A program made the translations under genes and the position numbers. 64,000 nt of DNA from assembly GCA_004134985.1 (NCBI GenBank), contig REGQ01000058.1:248001-312000 (forward strand), given 5' to 3'. The notes under the pieces are model-generated. The model did no database searches. It was not told the origin of the DNA and saw only the letters and a list, made by a program, of their open reading frames with translations. The DNA is from Paenibacillaceae bacterium (GTDB taxonomy: Bacteria > Bacillota > Bacilli > Paenibacillales > Paenibacillaceae). Of this stretch, positions 41,334 through 50,424 are shown in pieces. Position 1 is the first letter of the stretch; the number at the start of each line of letters is the position of its first letter.

Positions 41334-41651
41334 CTATTCACTATCTTCTTTTTCAGTAATTTCTAAGTAGGGACTGCCGCCCTGAATGGAGTATGCCGCT
41401 CTGATATTTACAATTGTTCCTCGATTGGTTTTGATATTTATTTGATCGTGAGACACCTGAGCCATTTCATGCAAATCACTTTGATAAAGATAAAACTCGT
41501 CCTCAAACAGATGCTTGAACGTTTTCACCGCTTTCATGTTATCATCTAGAACAATGTAATCACTGAAATCTCCCCAGGAATCAATTACTCGATAATATTT
41601 TCCATAGGTGAAATTATCGTTGTTTTCTTTGATGAATCTAACTGATTTCAT
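41334..41651 (-). CDS. hypothetical protein, 105 aa
   Basis: GGGAGG before ATG. Starts VRFIKENNDNFTYGKYYRVI, a pattern seen in phage proteins with an SH3-like barrel (F.kGKiY.v). Acidic C-terminus. Not recognised with certainty. Confidence 0.7.
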   Translation of the reverse strand: MKSVRFIKENNDNFTYGKYYRVIDSWGDFSDYIVLDDNMKAVKTFKHLFEDEFYLYQSDLHEMAQVSHDQINIKTNRGTIVNIRAAYSIQGGSPYLEITEKEDSE

Positions 41652-41762
41652 TGTTATCCCTCCCTCCTCAAATTACACAGTATACTATCAGGATTATCAA
41701 CTTCATTTTCAGGACACATTGAACTCACTTACTGCCATGCAATCATAGAGGACCCTGGCTTA

Positions 41763-41867
41763 TTATGGAGTAAGAGAACCAATGTCCTTGCTCACACAAC
41801 CTTCAAAATACCAAGTCAATAGACAGTCTTTAAGCTCGTTTAGTTCGATGGTTGCAGGATGAGCCAT
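41763..41867 (-). CDS. small protein, 34 aa
   Basis: AAAGGAG 8 nt before ATG. MAHPATIELNELKDCLLTWY shows a regular helical pattern with three cysteines overall. It follows the lipoprotein gene and may share its transcript. Confidence 0.6.
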   Translation of the reverse strand: MAHPATIELNELKDCLLTWYFEGCVSKDIGSLTP

Positions 41868-41890
41868 ATCGACATCTCCTTTACTCAGTT

Positions 41891-42283
41891 CTACTTAATT
41901 TTTACATCAATGTCAGGTAATATGGCTTGCGGCTTAAACGTAACTCTGTAATGATAGGCGCTAACACTTACAGGCTCCAACTGCTCCGCGAAGTACGTCA
42001 CATTATCAGATAGTCCTAAAAAATGCTTTTTGTATTTATCTTCTCCTGTTTTACACGTCACTGTTACTTGTACTGAACGATCATCACTATTTCCAAGTGA
42101 GCAGCGACCTTCTATGGTCAGCATATAACTATCTGTGATTCCATTGTAAAAAACAATTCGTCTATTGATCTCAAAATTATCAGCGGCTTTAGATAAGTTG
42201 TTCGAAGCTATGTCAGCATCTGTACAAGCGGTTAGACCGATTGCCGAACATAGTAAAATTAGTACCAGTGTAATTTTCTTCAT
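41891..42283 (-). CDS. phage beta-sandwich lipoprotein, 130 aa
   Basis: Signal peptide with lipobox IGLTAC (residues 15-20), so Cys20 is lipidated. The body (ADNFEINRRIVFYNGITDSY and YFAEQLEPVSVSAYHYRVTF) is the phage beta-sandwich lipoprotein family, found in many tailed phages and prophages of both Gram types. Role unknown. Superinfection exclusion has been suggested for some prophage lipoproteins. GGGGG before ATG. Confidence 0.85.
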   Translation of the reverse strand: MKKITLVLILLCSAIGLTACTDADIASNNLSKAADNFEINRRIVFYNGITDSYMLTIEGRCSLGNSDDRSVQVTVTCKTGEDKYKKHFLGLSDNVTYFAEQLEPVSVSAYHYRVTFKPQAILPDIDVKIK

Positions 42284-42351
42284 GTTATATAACCCCCTAT
42301 AATAAATTTAATACTACTGTTCATTTAATCCTCATGCTATGAAATTTATTT

Positions 42352-42594
42352 TTATTCATTTATCAGAGCTTCGTACTCAGCAATATCGAAATCATACCAA
42401 GATTGAATTTCTTCATATTTTTTTATATCGTTGTCATCTTTAAAATCACATTCAACAAATACGGTTTCCCCTTCTTCATCCTCATATGAAACCAGATCGT
42501 TGTCACATCTAACCCATTGTGGCTCCAAATACTCTGGTTCGCCTCCAGAATCAGTTAAAAACAATTCCCCTGTTAAACATTTAGGACACTTCAA
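42352..42594 (-). CDS. zinc-ribbon acidic protein, 80 aa
   Basis: TTG start with GGAGG 8 nt. CPKC and later C...C (VRCDN, FVECDF) build one zinc site. Acidic tail. Common layout for small phage zinc-ribbon proteins. Partner unknown. Confidence 0.7.
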   Translation of the reverse strand: MKCPKCLTGELFLTDSGGEPEYLEPQWVRCDNDLVSYEDEEGETVFVECDFKDDNDIKKYEEIQSWYDFDIAEYEALINE

Positions 42595-42614
42595 ATTTCA
42601 TTCCTCCTTTCCAT

Positions 42615-42630
42615 TGAAAGATGAGTTTCA
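42615..42630 (-). repeat. leader hairpin element (TGAAA/TTTCA)
   Basis: TGAAACTCATCTTTCA followed by GGAAAGGAGG, before the zinc-ribbon gene. Confidence 0.5.
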
Positions 42631-42636
42631 TGCTAA

Positions 42637-42954
42637 TTAGTGTCCGTACTCTTCCACAAATTCATCATCAAATTCAAAAGAATGTTCGTTTCTTAATTCG
42701 TGTATCAAGTTATTCTTGAGATTAAAAAGTCCGTCAGACAAACTTTGGCAACTATGTGAGACTCGTCTAAGTAAAAAACATGATTGCTTAATGCCTATAA
42801 TTTGATTTACTAATTCCCCAATTCCTGTATCAAAATATTTGTCAATTTCAGTATCATTAAATCCTTTGGCTTGAAAATAATCGGTAGCTGTTACAATTCT
42901 ATATGGTATCATCCTACCGTCAATCCTTATATAATCGCCTATATAATCTCTCAA
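42637..42954 (-). CDS. hypothetical protein, 105 aa
   Basis: TTG at 42952-42954 with AGGAG 9 nt, and GTG two codons earlier is the alternative. Polar alpha/beta with an acidic end (FEFDDEFVEEYGH). Not recognised. Confidence 0.7.
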   Translation of the reverse strand: MRDYIGDYIRIDGRMIPYRIVTATDYFQAKGFNDTEIDKYFDTGIGELVNQIIGIKQSCFLLRRVSHSCQSLSDGLFNLKNNLIHELRNEHSFEFDDEFVEEYGH

Positions 42955-42976
42955 TGTCACTCACTCCTAATAGATA

Positions 42977-43843
42977 TTATGTTTTACTTTTATACATTAC
43001 GTATGCTCTTCTTGCGCTGCTACTTTGAGACAATCCACAACCAACCCTTAGACATTCTTCAATGAACCCAAAGTCCTCATCATCATACTCCTTTCCCGAT
43101 GTGTGAAGGTGCCAATGTACCATCTCATGCAACATCGTATCGAGTACCTTTTTTTTAGACTGTGTTGCGTTCATGTGTTCACTGAAAGCAATTGTCTCTC
43201 GATCAGGGTAGTACACTCCTAACTGATCTTTCCAGTATGTTTTTACAAGAGTTATTTTGCAGGTGAAATCTCTGTTCCAAAACTCTAGACTTTTCTCTTT
43301 ACCGAATTCATATAATTCATCTAAAGTGACGCCTTTATGCTTTCTTATAATAGGTTTAATCTTCTTCAGTTCACCATTTTGCTCCCTGAATGAAACAATA
43401 GGTTGACCTGTGTAGTGCAAATACACTTTTAAGGTTTCAAAAAAATGATTATGTGATTTAAGATGAACATTTTTGAGCTTTTCAACCCAATCAGCCACAT
43501 CCAGCCTTAAATCATTCAAAGTATATTGCTCATCTCTAATTGTTGAGCTGAATACAGATTCCCATTCTTTCAGTTTTAATAAGGCGCACACTGACTCTGA
43601 CTTCGGGTTACTCTTTAGTTTAAAATCGTATCTACCAATTGCAGAAGGATTGGATTTCAATCCATAGTATACTTGACAGGCAGATCTTACCTTTTCAACA
43701 TGAAGGACAATAACATCGCAATCATCGTTGCTATTCCTCTCTTTAAGTTTGTCACTTATCAACCAGACATCTCTAAGTCCTTGCTGTTGAATTTTTGAGC
43801 ATAAATGGGATATGTATTCTTCCACAATATTTACTTCTGACAT
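42977..43843 (-). CDS. second SprT-like metalloprotein, 288 aa
   Basis: MLHEMVHWHLHTSGKEYDDE is the HExxH...H motif, here near residue 255 at the C-terminus, where the other copy (33659) has it in the middle. The N-terminal 160 residues are unrelated and helical. ATG at 43841-43843, GAGAGGTG 8 nt upstream. Two SprT-like proteins in one phage arm is unusual. Confidence 0.8.
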   Translation of the reverse strand: MSEVNIVEEYISHLCSKIQQQGLRDVWLISDKLKERNSNDDCDVIVLHVEKVRSACQVYYGLKSNPSAIGRYDFKLKSNPKSESVCALLKLKEWESVFSSTIRDEQYTLNDLRLDVADWVEKLKNVHLKSHNHFFETLKVYLHYTGQPIVSFREQNGELKKIKPIIRKHKGVTLDELYEFGKEKSLEFWNRDFTCKITLVKTYWKDQLGVYYPDRETIAFSEHMNATQSKKKVLDTMLHEMVHWHLHTSGKEYDDEDFGFIEECLRVGCGLSQSSSARRAYVMYKSKT

Positions 43844-43907
43844 AAAAATATCACCTCTCAAACTAAATTCCTAAAGTGGCATAGATAAACATATTTTCTT
43901 GAAGAAC

Positions 43908-43944
43908 GCTGAGAAGAGAGTAGAAAAACGTCTCTCCTCTCAGC
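43908..43944 (-). terminator. 13-bp hairpin, possible terminator
   Basis: GCTGAGAGGAGAG-11 nt-CTCTCTTCTCAGC, one G-U pair, between the genes at 43955 and 42977. T-run weak on both strands. Confidence 0.5.
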
Positions 43945-43954
43945 CGAACGATTG

Positions 43955-44341
43955 TTACTCCAGTTCTTGCAGCATCTTTTCCAATTGTTCTGGTGACATA
44001 TTCAGCAATGCTTCGTCCTGTTTATTCCTTAGAACCTCCATGATACGCTGCTTCTTCTCTTTCTGCTCTTTTTCCTTGGAGCGATTTTCTTGTTCGGTTA
44101 GCTTCACATCAACGATGTATTTAACAATTTCAATTTTCACATCTAATTCTTTATTCTCTTTGGTTTTTGTGTTCAGAAGACTTTCCTCTTGTACAGTTTT
44201 TAATTGAGAGTTCAAAGTTTTAAATACTGAGTCCAGGTTCTCAAGGTTGAGATCCCAAAGATCCTCCACAGAAATCAATCCTTTGAATGGAAAGCGAAAC
44301 TTGTAACGAACAGCTACCTCGAAGATATTAGTATTAGTCAT
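43955..44341 (-). CDS. conserved phage protein (pair with 44372), 128 aa
   Basis: Starts TNTNIFEVAVRYKFRFPFKG followed by SVEDLWDLNLENLDSVFKTL, a sequence I recognise as widespread in Firmicutes phages with unknown function. The C-terminal half is a long charged helix. AAGGAG 8 nt before ATG 44341. Only 30 bp after the 681-aa gene, so co-transcribed. Confidence 0.78.
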   Translation of the reverse strand: MTNTNIFEVAVRYKFRFPFKGLISVEDLWDLNLENLDSVFKTLNSQLKTVQEESLLNTKTKENKELDVKIEIVKYIVDVKLTEQENRSKEKEQKEKKQRIMEVLRNKQDEALLNMSPEQLEKMLQELE

Positions 44342-44371
44342 TTTCATTTCTCCTTTTATGTGTTTTTTATT

Positions 44372-46417
44372 TTAAAATTTAATTTTTACTACACGTTCTG
44401 TCTGACCTTTAACTTTGACAATTAACTCATTACGCTTGGTTGAACTGAAGCCTAGTCCACTTAGTTGAATATCTGCATCTTTTACAGGCAACTTGCCCCC
44501 TAGTGCCTCCATTACTCGCTTATGCTGCATAAACTCTTCTTTCAAGAATTCATTGTACAGAGAGTTTGGCTGTTCTGTATTAATACAATCTTTTAACATG
44601 AACATATAATGACGATGACCAATGCCGTGTTGTTGATCCCAATAATTTGGTGAATACATTACAACTGAAACAGGCACAAATTGATTAGTTTTTAAATTCC
44701 ACACTTCTCTTGATGAAACATTCGATGGTAACTTTTCTTTAATAGTAAAACCATTCATTTTATCAAATGTTACTTCGGCAACTTCAATTTTTTCCTTATG
44801 TCTCAACTCTTTGCTGTACGCAAAAGAGTAGATTTTACCGTCAAACTCTATTTCTGCTTTAAAGCCAGAACGTCCACCATTATTAGAGAAATTATGAACA
44901 AAAAACTTATAAGAGCCTTCCAACATCTTAGATTGGTCAGACCATGTTATATTTTCTACAGCAGCCTTATTTCTGATAGGTGTAATAATATCTACATCAA
45001 GTTCACTTGTGGTTCTGTAATTATTTTTATTTCCATAATATATTTCATTGCCATTAGGCTCTAGGCAATGAGCGTCAAAATCATTTGGATTATAATCATC
45101 GTCATTCCACTGAATAGAAAATCTTAAAACTCCGTTAACATTACCTCCAGCAGATTTCACATTTTCCTTCATTGGACTGTCAGTGATATTTCCTGTATAC
45201 GCCCAGCTAAATCCATTTTTCCATTTAAACATGGTTTTACTATCTTTGTTTTCTGGGGCAATCAAAGATACCGTATTACTGGAATGTTTATTTTCCAAAA
45301 GTACTTCTAGTTCTTTTGTAATCGGCAGAATGTTTTGAACAAATTGTTCTGCAGTGACTTCTTCAACTTTAGAGAACTTTTTAGGATTAACAGCAACCTC
45401 AGTTGCCATTTCATCAAAGATATTTATTCCAGTAACCCGTTTAACTGAATCCTTATTCGAGAACAAAATATTATTTACAGAAATATCATCCAACGTTGCG
45501 TATCTCCGATTTAGTGACTCCAAATACCCGTTTTCATTCAAAAATTCTTTTGCGTCACCTAATTGTCTTTCGCTGTAAATTGGTTTTACTCGCTTGTAGT
45601 TCTCAGGAGCCACAATTTTTTCATATTTTCTAACCGCAGTATCGAGATCCATTTCTTCACTAATATTCACAAGTAAAGTTCCGATACTATGATTTCGGAT
45701 TCTACCTATTGCTCCTCCGACCGTTACAGATTGCTCCCACGCATAATTCTCTTTGTCTGATTGGCCTTGTAGTTTATCATATGCTTTTTTATGCTTTAGG
45801 AATTCGGTCAATGCACCTTTCCACTCTTCTCCCTTGTATAAACTGTTTTGTCCAATAAGTTCGAACACAGTAAGTAAACTTTCTTCTGTAATCTCGTCCA
45901 ATGACCGCTTAAACACATTGCGCGTATCTCGATAACTGCCTTGGATTTCAGCTTCTGATTTATTGCTTTTATCAACAAACTGTTCAGGCAATTCAAGATA
46001 GAAATGATTCCATTCGATAGTTTTTCCATCACTTGTATGTTCAGAGTTTCTATCCACACCAATTTTCTTAAGTTTGCTAATGTACACATCGGAGACAGTT
46101 TTCGACAGTACGAATTTATTAAGTGTATTCAATACAGGTTGAAATTTTTCATCCTTGGTTTCAAAATCCCAAATTGTTTTTACTTTGTTGTCTTTAATGG
46201 TCACAACGTTCCCAAAATTCCTAATAAAACCTCTATCATAACTTCCATCAAACTCTCGACGAGTTCTGAAAATTTCATTTGTACCTACCGGAAAACTATC
46301 TAAGTATAGATTCCACAATTTATCTTTATCCAAATCCACTTCGAACAACTTAGTTACACCTTCTGTAATTTGCTTAAAGTTATTTTGAAGCAATGTCCTC
46401 ATTTGTTTGAATTCCAT
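44372..46417 (-). CDS. large conserved phage protein with C-terminal beta domain, 681 aa
   Basis: Longest gene here. Residues 1-380 are helical. From about 385 a beta domain resembles DUF2135/YfaP (RFSIQWNDDDYNPNDFDAHC, PNGNEIYYGNKN and a DVDIITP strand), which often binds calcium or sits beside von Willebrand domains. The end (SSTKRNELIVKVKGQTERVV) is basic. It reads as a phage protein found as a pair with the 128-aa gene. Role not established. GGGAG before ATG. A DNA-associated or counter-defence function would be guesswork. Confidence 0.75.
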   Translation of the reverse strand: MEFKQMRTLLQNNFKQITEGVTKLFEVDLDKDKLWNLYLDSFPVGTNEIFRTRREFDGSYDRGFIRNFGNVVTIKDNKVKTIWDFETKDEKFQPVLNTLNKFVLSKTVSDVYISKLKKIGVDRNSEHTSDGKTIEWNHFYLELPEQFVDKSNKSEAEIQGSYRDTRNVFKRSLDEITEESLLTVFELIGQNSLYKGEEWKGALTEFLKHKKAYDKLQGQSDKENYAWEQSVTVGGAIGRIRNHSIGTLLVNISEEMDLDTAVRKYEKIVAPENYKRVKPIYSERQLGDAKEFLNENGYLESLNRRYATLDDISVNNILFSNKDSVKRVTGINIFDEMATEVAVNPKKFSKVEEVTAEQFVQNILPITKELEVLLENKHSSNTVSLIAPENKDSKTMFKWKNGFSWAYTGNITDSPMKENVKSAGGNVNGVLRFSIQWNDDDYNPNDFDAHCLEPNGNEIYYGNKNNYRTTSELDVDIITPIRNKAAVENITWSDQSKMLEGSYKFFVHNFSNNGGRSGFKAEIEFDGKIYSFAYSKELRHKEKIEVAEVTFDKMNGFTIKEKLPSNVSSREVWNLKTNQFVPVSVVMYSPNYWDQQHGIGHRHYMFMLKDCINTEQPNSLYNEFLKEEFMQHKRVMEALGGKLPVKDADIQLSGLGFSSTKRNELIVKVKGQTERVVKIKF

Positions 46418-46541
46418 TTCATCAATCTCCCTTTGTTGTGTTTTATGATATTTTCAATCTATGTAACTGAATAAATACAAACTGATCTAATCAACTTAGT
46501 TCACTACCCTAGTCTGTATGAAAGACGAGTTTACGGGATTA

Positions 46542-47087
46542 TCAACGAACATAATTGACAAACTCATTACCGCGGTCACTAAACTCTCTTACCATTGAGC
46601 AAACTAACCCAAATGACATTCCAGAATGATTTTGATTTTCAATTTTTCTCTTTGCTTCATCAAGACTGCCGTTGTTATTTAAAATTTTTACTATGTCTAA
46701 GCAGCAACCTAATTCCATGCCATGATACAAATCACCAAGCCTAATTGGAACAATCTTGTCCCAATACTCCCACTTGTTTTCTGATAGCACTCCTCTACCT
46801 TTTTTCTTCCATTCTTCACTTAATGAAGGAATATCTTTTTTGAATTCTTTATCTTTTTGTTCGTAGTCTTCTTTCCATTTTCGTTGAGATTCATCGAATT
46901 CTGTTTTTGTTTTTCCAATGATTTCTTTGTATGCCCCATCCAATGTTACTGTTTCAGAAAATAGTTTGGCTCCATTAAACTCTCCAAATGCCAATACCCC
47001 CTGATTTTTATACATTAATAGCTCACGCACAGCATCCTCAATAGTACTTCCTGCTACAAAATTAATCTCTTTATATTCTTTAACCAC
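46542..47087 (-). CDS. hypothetical protein, 181 aa
   Basis: GTG start with GGAGGGG 7 nt. The centre is a long charged helix (RKWKEDYEQKDKEFKKDIPS). No membrane or signal. Not recognised. Confidence 0.75.
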   Translation of the reverse strand: MVKEYKEINFVAGSTIEDAVRELLMYKNQGVLAFGEFNGAKLFSETVTLDGAYKEIIGKTKTEFDESQRKWKEDYEQKDKEFKKDIPSLSEEWKKKGRGVLSENKWEYWDKIVPIRLGDLYHGMELGCCLDIVKILNNNGSLDEAKRKIENQNHSGMSFGLVCSMVREFSDRGNEFVNYVR

Positions 47088-47134
47088 AATGTTTCCCCTC
47101 CTAGATTTAATAAACGAATATAAGAATTATTTCA

Positions 47135-47524
47135 CTATACAACTTCAATTAAATTATCAAACAATGGATTTTGCAATTTTCCATTTCTTTTTATTAATCG
47201 ACTAATATCAGGCATAAATCTAAATTCATTAACCTTCCAGGCAAAACAACTTGAAAGACATATATCTAATGTGTCGTCTTCATTTATTCTATAAACATAC
47301 ATTGTTTTTCCGTAGGGATCTTCTTCTTGAAAACCTTCTTCGATGAACACGTCTGCCCTATGCACCTTTTGACCATCAGAATATTTTAAGCTGCTTTTCA
47401 TTTCAATGTCACTAGCAATTGTCTCTTCTTTATTTAAATCTGCATAGGCGTTTAATAAGGCATTTTTACCTTCTTCTGATTCAAACCACTTGTCCATTTC
47501 AACTTCCAAATTACTATTTGTCAT
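47135..47524 (-). CDS. hypothetical protein, 129 aa
   Basis: AAGGAG before ATG. Acidic N-terminal half, beta strands in the second half. No family recognised. Confidence 0.75.
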   Translation of the reverse strand: MTNSNLEVEMDKWFESEEGKNALLNAYADLNKEETIASDIEMKSSLKYSDGQKVHRADVFIEEGFQEEDPYGKTMYVYRINEDDTLDICLSSCFAWKVNEFRFMPDISRLIKRNGKLQNPLFDNLIEVV

Positions 47525-47617
47525 TACGCAACTCCTTACAATTTTTATTCAACAATAGCTAAAACATAAGAAAGATTGTCATAATTAAGATTAGTTATGA
47601 GAAGTTAAAAACCCTCA

Positions 47618-47812
47618 TCAAGATAACATTATTTTTTTTACATTCTGTTTATTGAGCAGGTAATGGATAATCGCAAAAATACCATATATCAACGAACTAA
47701 CTCCCCAAAAAGCAGGAGTGAACGTAGTTGGAACTACCATGCCAGCAATGGTAAGGAATAAGCTAATGGACGCTAATAAAGTAAACAACTTATAAAATAA
47801 AGTGCCACTCAA
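47618..47812 (-). CDS. two-helix membrane protein, 64 aa
   Basis: Helices at about 8-28 (LFTLLASISLFLTIAGMVVP) and 33-52 (FWGVSSLIYGIFAIIHYLL). TTG start with GGGGAG 6 nt. Could be holin-like in size, but no lysis genes are near. Confidence 0.72.
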   Translation of the reverse strand: MSGTLFYKLFTLLASISLFLTIAGMVVPTTFTPAFWGVSSLIYGIFAIIHYLLNKQNVKKIMLS

Positions 47813-47955
47813 TCTAATCTCCCCTTCCTTCTAAATATAATTTTCTATTGGATCGATAATTCAACTTTGTTTTCTTAATCTACAATCGGATAACAGGTAA
47901 GCAGCAGTTCATCGCGTTATTCACCTCTATTTCTTCCTCCTGTAAAACATCGATT

Positions 47956-48300
47956 TCATTGTCTTGCCTGGATAAGATCTAGCGAATAAACCTCGTCAAT
48001 TGACCAAACTATAAGTCTTTCTTGAAGTTCATCATCAAAGACTCTTATAGTCAGATCTTCCTCAAAATCATCTAGTGATACTATAGTTGGGCCGTAACTA
48101 CCCTCATGAATAAACCCATTATTTCGTAGTAGGCGTGGATCATATAAGAATTTTATTACATTCTCATTTGTTGCATCTTTTAGGCAAACCACTCCATAGC
48201 GACCACCGCTTGTCTTTACGACCATTCCATTTTGCAAATCACTCTTAATCACTTTCTCACTCCCATGATCATCGATTTTATCCCAAATAAAAATGCCCAT
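47956..48300 (-). CDS. hypothetical protein, 114 aa
   Basis: ATG overlaps the end of the upstream gene by 23 bp, RBS weak. Begins GIFIWDKIDDHGSEKVIKSD, beta-rich, with a segment like SH3-type barrels (NGMVVKTSGGRYGVVC). Not recognised. Confidence 0.65.
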   Translation of the reverse strand: MGIFIWDKIDDHGSEKVIKSDLQNGMVVKTSGGRYGVVCLKDATNENVIKFLYDPRLLRNNGFIHEGSYGPTIVSLDDFEEDLTIRVFDDELQERLIVWSIDEVYSLDLIQARQ

Positions 48301-48619
48301 CTTTCAGACTTGACTTAAAATCATCGTCTACTTCTAGTGTATCGATATACAAAAGCAATTCATCCTTAGCAACTTTTCTTTTATTTTGTCTTTCCATGTA
48401 TTCCAGGTTGTTTCGACAGACATAGTATTTTGACAACTCACTTCTATCAAAGTTGGGAATAAACTCAATCATTTGACCACATAGGAAGGTTCTTTTCTCC
48501 CATTGTCCGCCATTACAATGCTGATTTACCTTGCCATGAAATATATCCAACTCTTCCTTGATTATAGTGGCTTCCGCACAGATAGGGCAGCATTTTTCTT
48601 TTATAAAGCGAAAGTTCAT
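48278..48619 (-). CDS. zinc-ribbon protein, 113 aa
   Basis: CCPIC and CNGGQW...FLCGQ provide likely metal ligands (CPxC...H/C). GAGGAG 8 nt before ATG. Starts NFRFIKEKCCPICAEATIIK. Function unknown. Confidence 0.7.
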   Translation of the reverse strand: MNFRFIKEKCCPICAEATIIKEELDIFHGKVNQHCNGGQWEKRTFLCGQMIEFIPNFDRSELSKYYVCRNNLEYMERQNKRKVAKDELLLYIDTLEVDDDFKSSLKDGHFYLG

Positions 48620-48639
48620 AATTGCATCTCCTCTTTTCT

Positions 48640-48903
48640 CTAAATGATTTTTAAACTAATCTCATCTTTCGGGAACTCGGCATCAATCTTTAACCTGTCA
48701 AAACGAAGCCTTATTTTTTCAGGTAATTTAAATGGGGACGCCCTGTCTTCTTTTAAGACCTTTAAAACAGTCCCTGTATCTCCTCTTCTTATGACGTATC
48801 CAAAAAGACCATCAAATGATATTGGTATTGATTTTTCATTCAATACTTCAAACCTATCTCCTTCTTTCAAATTGATCCACATCCTTTGAAATAGCAAATT
48901 CAT
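48640..48903 (-). CDS. hypothetical protein, 87 aa
   Basis: ATG at 48901-48903 follows the previous TAA by one base (TAATATG), so it is probably coupled. Contains INLKEGDRFEVLNEKSIPIS and later GDTGTVLKVLK, an SH3/KOW-like pattern. Not recognised. Confidence 0.65.
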   Translation of the reverse strand: MNLLFQRMWINLKEGDRFEVLNEKSIPISFDGLFGYVIRRGDTGTVLKVLKEDRASPFKLPEKIRLRFDRLKIDAEFPKDEISLKII

Positions 48904-48904
48904 A

Positions 48905-49186
48905 TTACCATTTAATAATAAAATAATCTTGCTGATCGTCACTGGACTGCTCAACTGTATAGCTTAACTTAATAAGTTCTGTTTTTGCTTTCTCTTGCAG
49001 AGGAGCAAAAGAAATCCATGGTATCCTATTCAATCTGCTATTTGTAGCAATTTTTAAAGTGTAGCTCGCACTTTCTGCTTGTTGTCTAATTGAGTAAAAT
49101 AACTCTGCTTTAAATTCTTCAAACCATCGTTCTGCATTTTCTTTCTCTGTCTTTTCAGAAATAGCATGAGCTTCAGATGCATTCAT
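48905..49186 (-). CDS. hypothetical protein, 93 aa
   Basis: AAGGAG 7 nt before ATG. Helical first half, beta end. Acidic. Stop directly precedes the next start. No family. Confidence 0.72.
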   Translation of the reverse strand: MNASEAHAISEKTEKENAERWFEEFKAELFYSIRQQAESASYTLKIATNSRLNRIPWISFAPLQEKAKTELIKLSYTVEQSSDDQQDYFIIKW

Positions 49187-49197
49187 GTGAACACTCC

Positions 49198-49956
49198 TTA
49201 AAATGTTTTATTTAAACCATTAAACTTGATGTATTGATATGCTTTAAAAAAATCAATAGCTGCAAAACTTCTAATATATTCGTAATGTCTTATTTGTTCC
49301 TTACACATATCACCATTTAAATATCTTGAGTTGGCATTATTAAGGTATTCATGCACGTCTCTTTCCTTTTCTAAAGCAATCCATACATTCTGCATTAACT
49401 CATCAAGTTTACCATTAACCTCAGCGACAGCTTGCTTTATGTCCTCTTGCAATGAAACTGCGTCTACATCTCCTTTCAGCTCGCCGAATAAATATTGCAA
49501 TTTTGAAAGCTCACTTTTTGTAACGCCTGTATAGCTTTCGCCGAGTGTGAATATAGTATTCTGAGCTTGAATATATTTATCTTTAAGCTGAACCAACATG
49601 TTCTTTTCTCTGTTTTTGTGTTTCAGATTTTTTAGTATGTTAGAATAAATTAATCTGCTTATACAAACCAAGATGATTAATACCAGGGTTATCAACATTA
49701 TTTTACTTATGGTAATATTAACACTAGGGATGATACGAATCTCTCTTTCTTCTTTTGCAAAAGAAACGTATGAAATAACAAATGACCCTATTGTTAGTAA
49801 AAGTCCAGCTGCAACAAGAGCAAGGTAAGATTCATCAAGCTCATCTCCATAAATTAAATGAAGAATAAATCCAAATAAAATAAGCACACATACACAAAAA
49901 ATTAGAACAAATGCTGGATTATAAAAATAATAGTATATATAAATATCATCAGTCAT
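49198..49956 (-). CDS. membrane protein with coiled-coil tail, 252 aa
   Basis: Three hydrophobic segments (about 12-33, 42-62 and 78-100) followed by a cytoplasmic helix-rich region (KDKYIQAQNTIFTLGESYTG ... ELMQNVWIALEKERDVHEYL). GGAGG before ATG. Possibly a prophage membrane sensor or exclusion factor. Not recognised. Confidence 0.75.
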   Translation of the reverse strand: MTDDIYIYYYFYNPAFVLIFCVCVLILFGFILHLIYGDELDESYLALVAAGLLLTIGSFVISYVSFAKEEREIRIIPSVNITISKIMLITLVLIILVCISRLIYSNILKNLKHKNREKNMLVQLKDKYIQAQNTIFTLGESYTGVTKSELSKLQYLFGELKGDVDAVSLQEDIKQAVAEVNGKLDELMQNVWIALEKERDVHEYLNNANSRYLNGDMCKEQIRHYEYIRSFAAIDFFKAYQYIKFNGLNKTF

Positions 49957-50042
49957 TTGTTTTCCTCCAGTTTAAACATTAAAATCTCATATTCATTCAA
50001 ATGCAAAATACTTTTTAGCTTTTCAACTACCGAATCACTCAT
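49953..50042 (-). CDS. very small protein, 29 aa
   Basis: MSDSVVEKLKSILHLNEYEI; its TGA overlaps the next ATG. RBS weak, but the sequence and coupling look real. Confidence 0.5.
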   Translation of the reverse strand: MSDSVVEKLKSILHLNEYEILMFKLEENK

Positions 50043-50066
50043 TGTTGGTCGCTTCTATAAAAACAC

Positions 50067-50258
50067 TTAACAAACTGCCAGAACCCTGCTATCCAGCCAT
50101 TTATGATAGATGTCAATGACCTTTTTAGTATCTTCAGTTTCAGGTTTAATCAACGAATAAAATAACTCCCCTTTTACCTCTAACAATTCTAAAAAATCTT
50201 TTTGTAAATGTGATAATTCTACAATTAATTCATTTTCAGCAAATTCTACAAGCTTCAT
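50067..50258 (-). CDS. hypothetical helical protein, 63 aa
   Basis: TGGAGAG before ATG, overlapping the upstream stop (ATGA). All helix (LQKDFLELLEVKGELFYSLI). Not recognised. Confidence 0.7.
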   Translation of the reverse strand: MKLVEFAENELIVELSHLQKDFLELLEVKGELFYSLIKPETEDTKKVIDIYHKWLDSRVLAVC

Positions 50259-50410
50259 TCAACACTCTCCATGTATGTATTTATTCTTTTTTGTGTGGTT
50301 TCAATTTCGTTTTCAAGCAATTTTATTTTATCGTCACTAAACTTCCCTTTAGATTTCTCAAGCAGAATTAACTCATACTTTTGCTGTTCCAGGAATGATA
50401 TAATATTCAA
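50255..50410 (-). CDS. coiled-coil small protein, 51 aa
   Basis: TTG start with AAGGAG 7 nt. Charged helix throughout (LLEKSKGKFSDDKIKLLENE). Overlaps the next ATG. Confidence 0.7.
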   Translation of the reverse strand: MNIISFLEQQKYELILLEKSKGKFSDDKIKLLENEIETTQKRINTYMESVE

Positions 50411-50424
50411 TTTAATGCTCCTTA

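Noticed and set aside
41700-41760. Additional small gene after 41763
   Set aside because: No open frame with start and ribosome site.
48644-48889. Long plus-strand ORF opposite the 87-aa gene
   Set aside because: No ribosome site; shadow of the minus gene. The same holds for other plus ORFs except 40395, 53738 and 55005.
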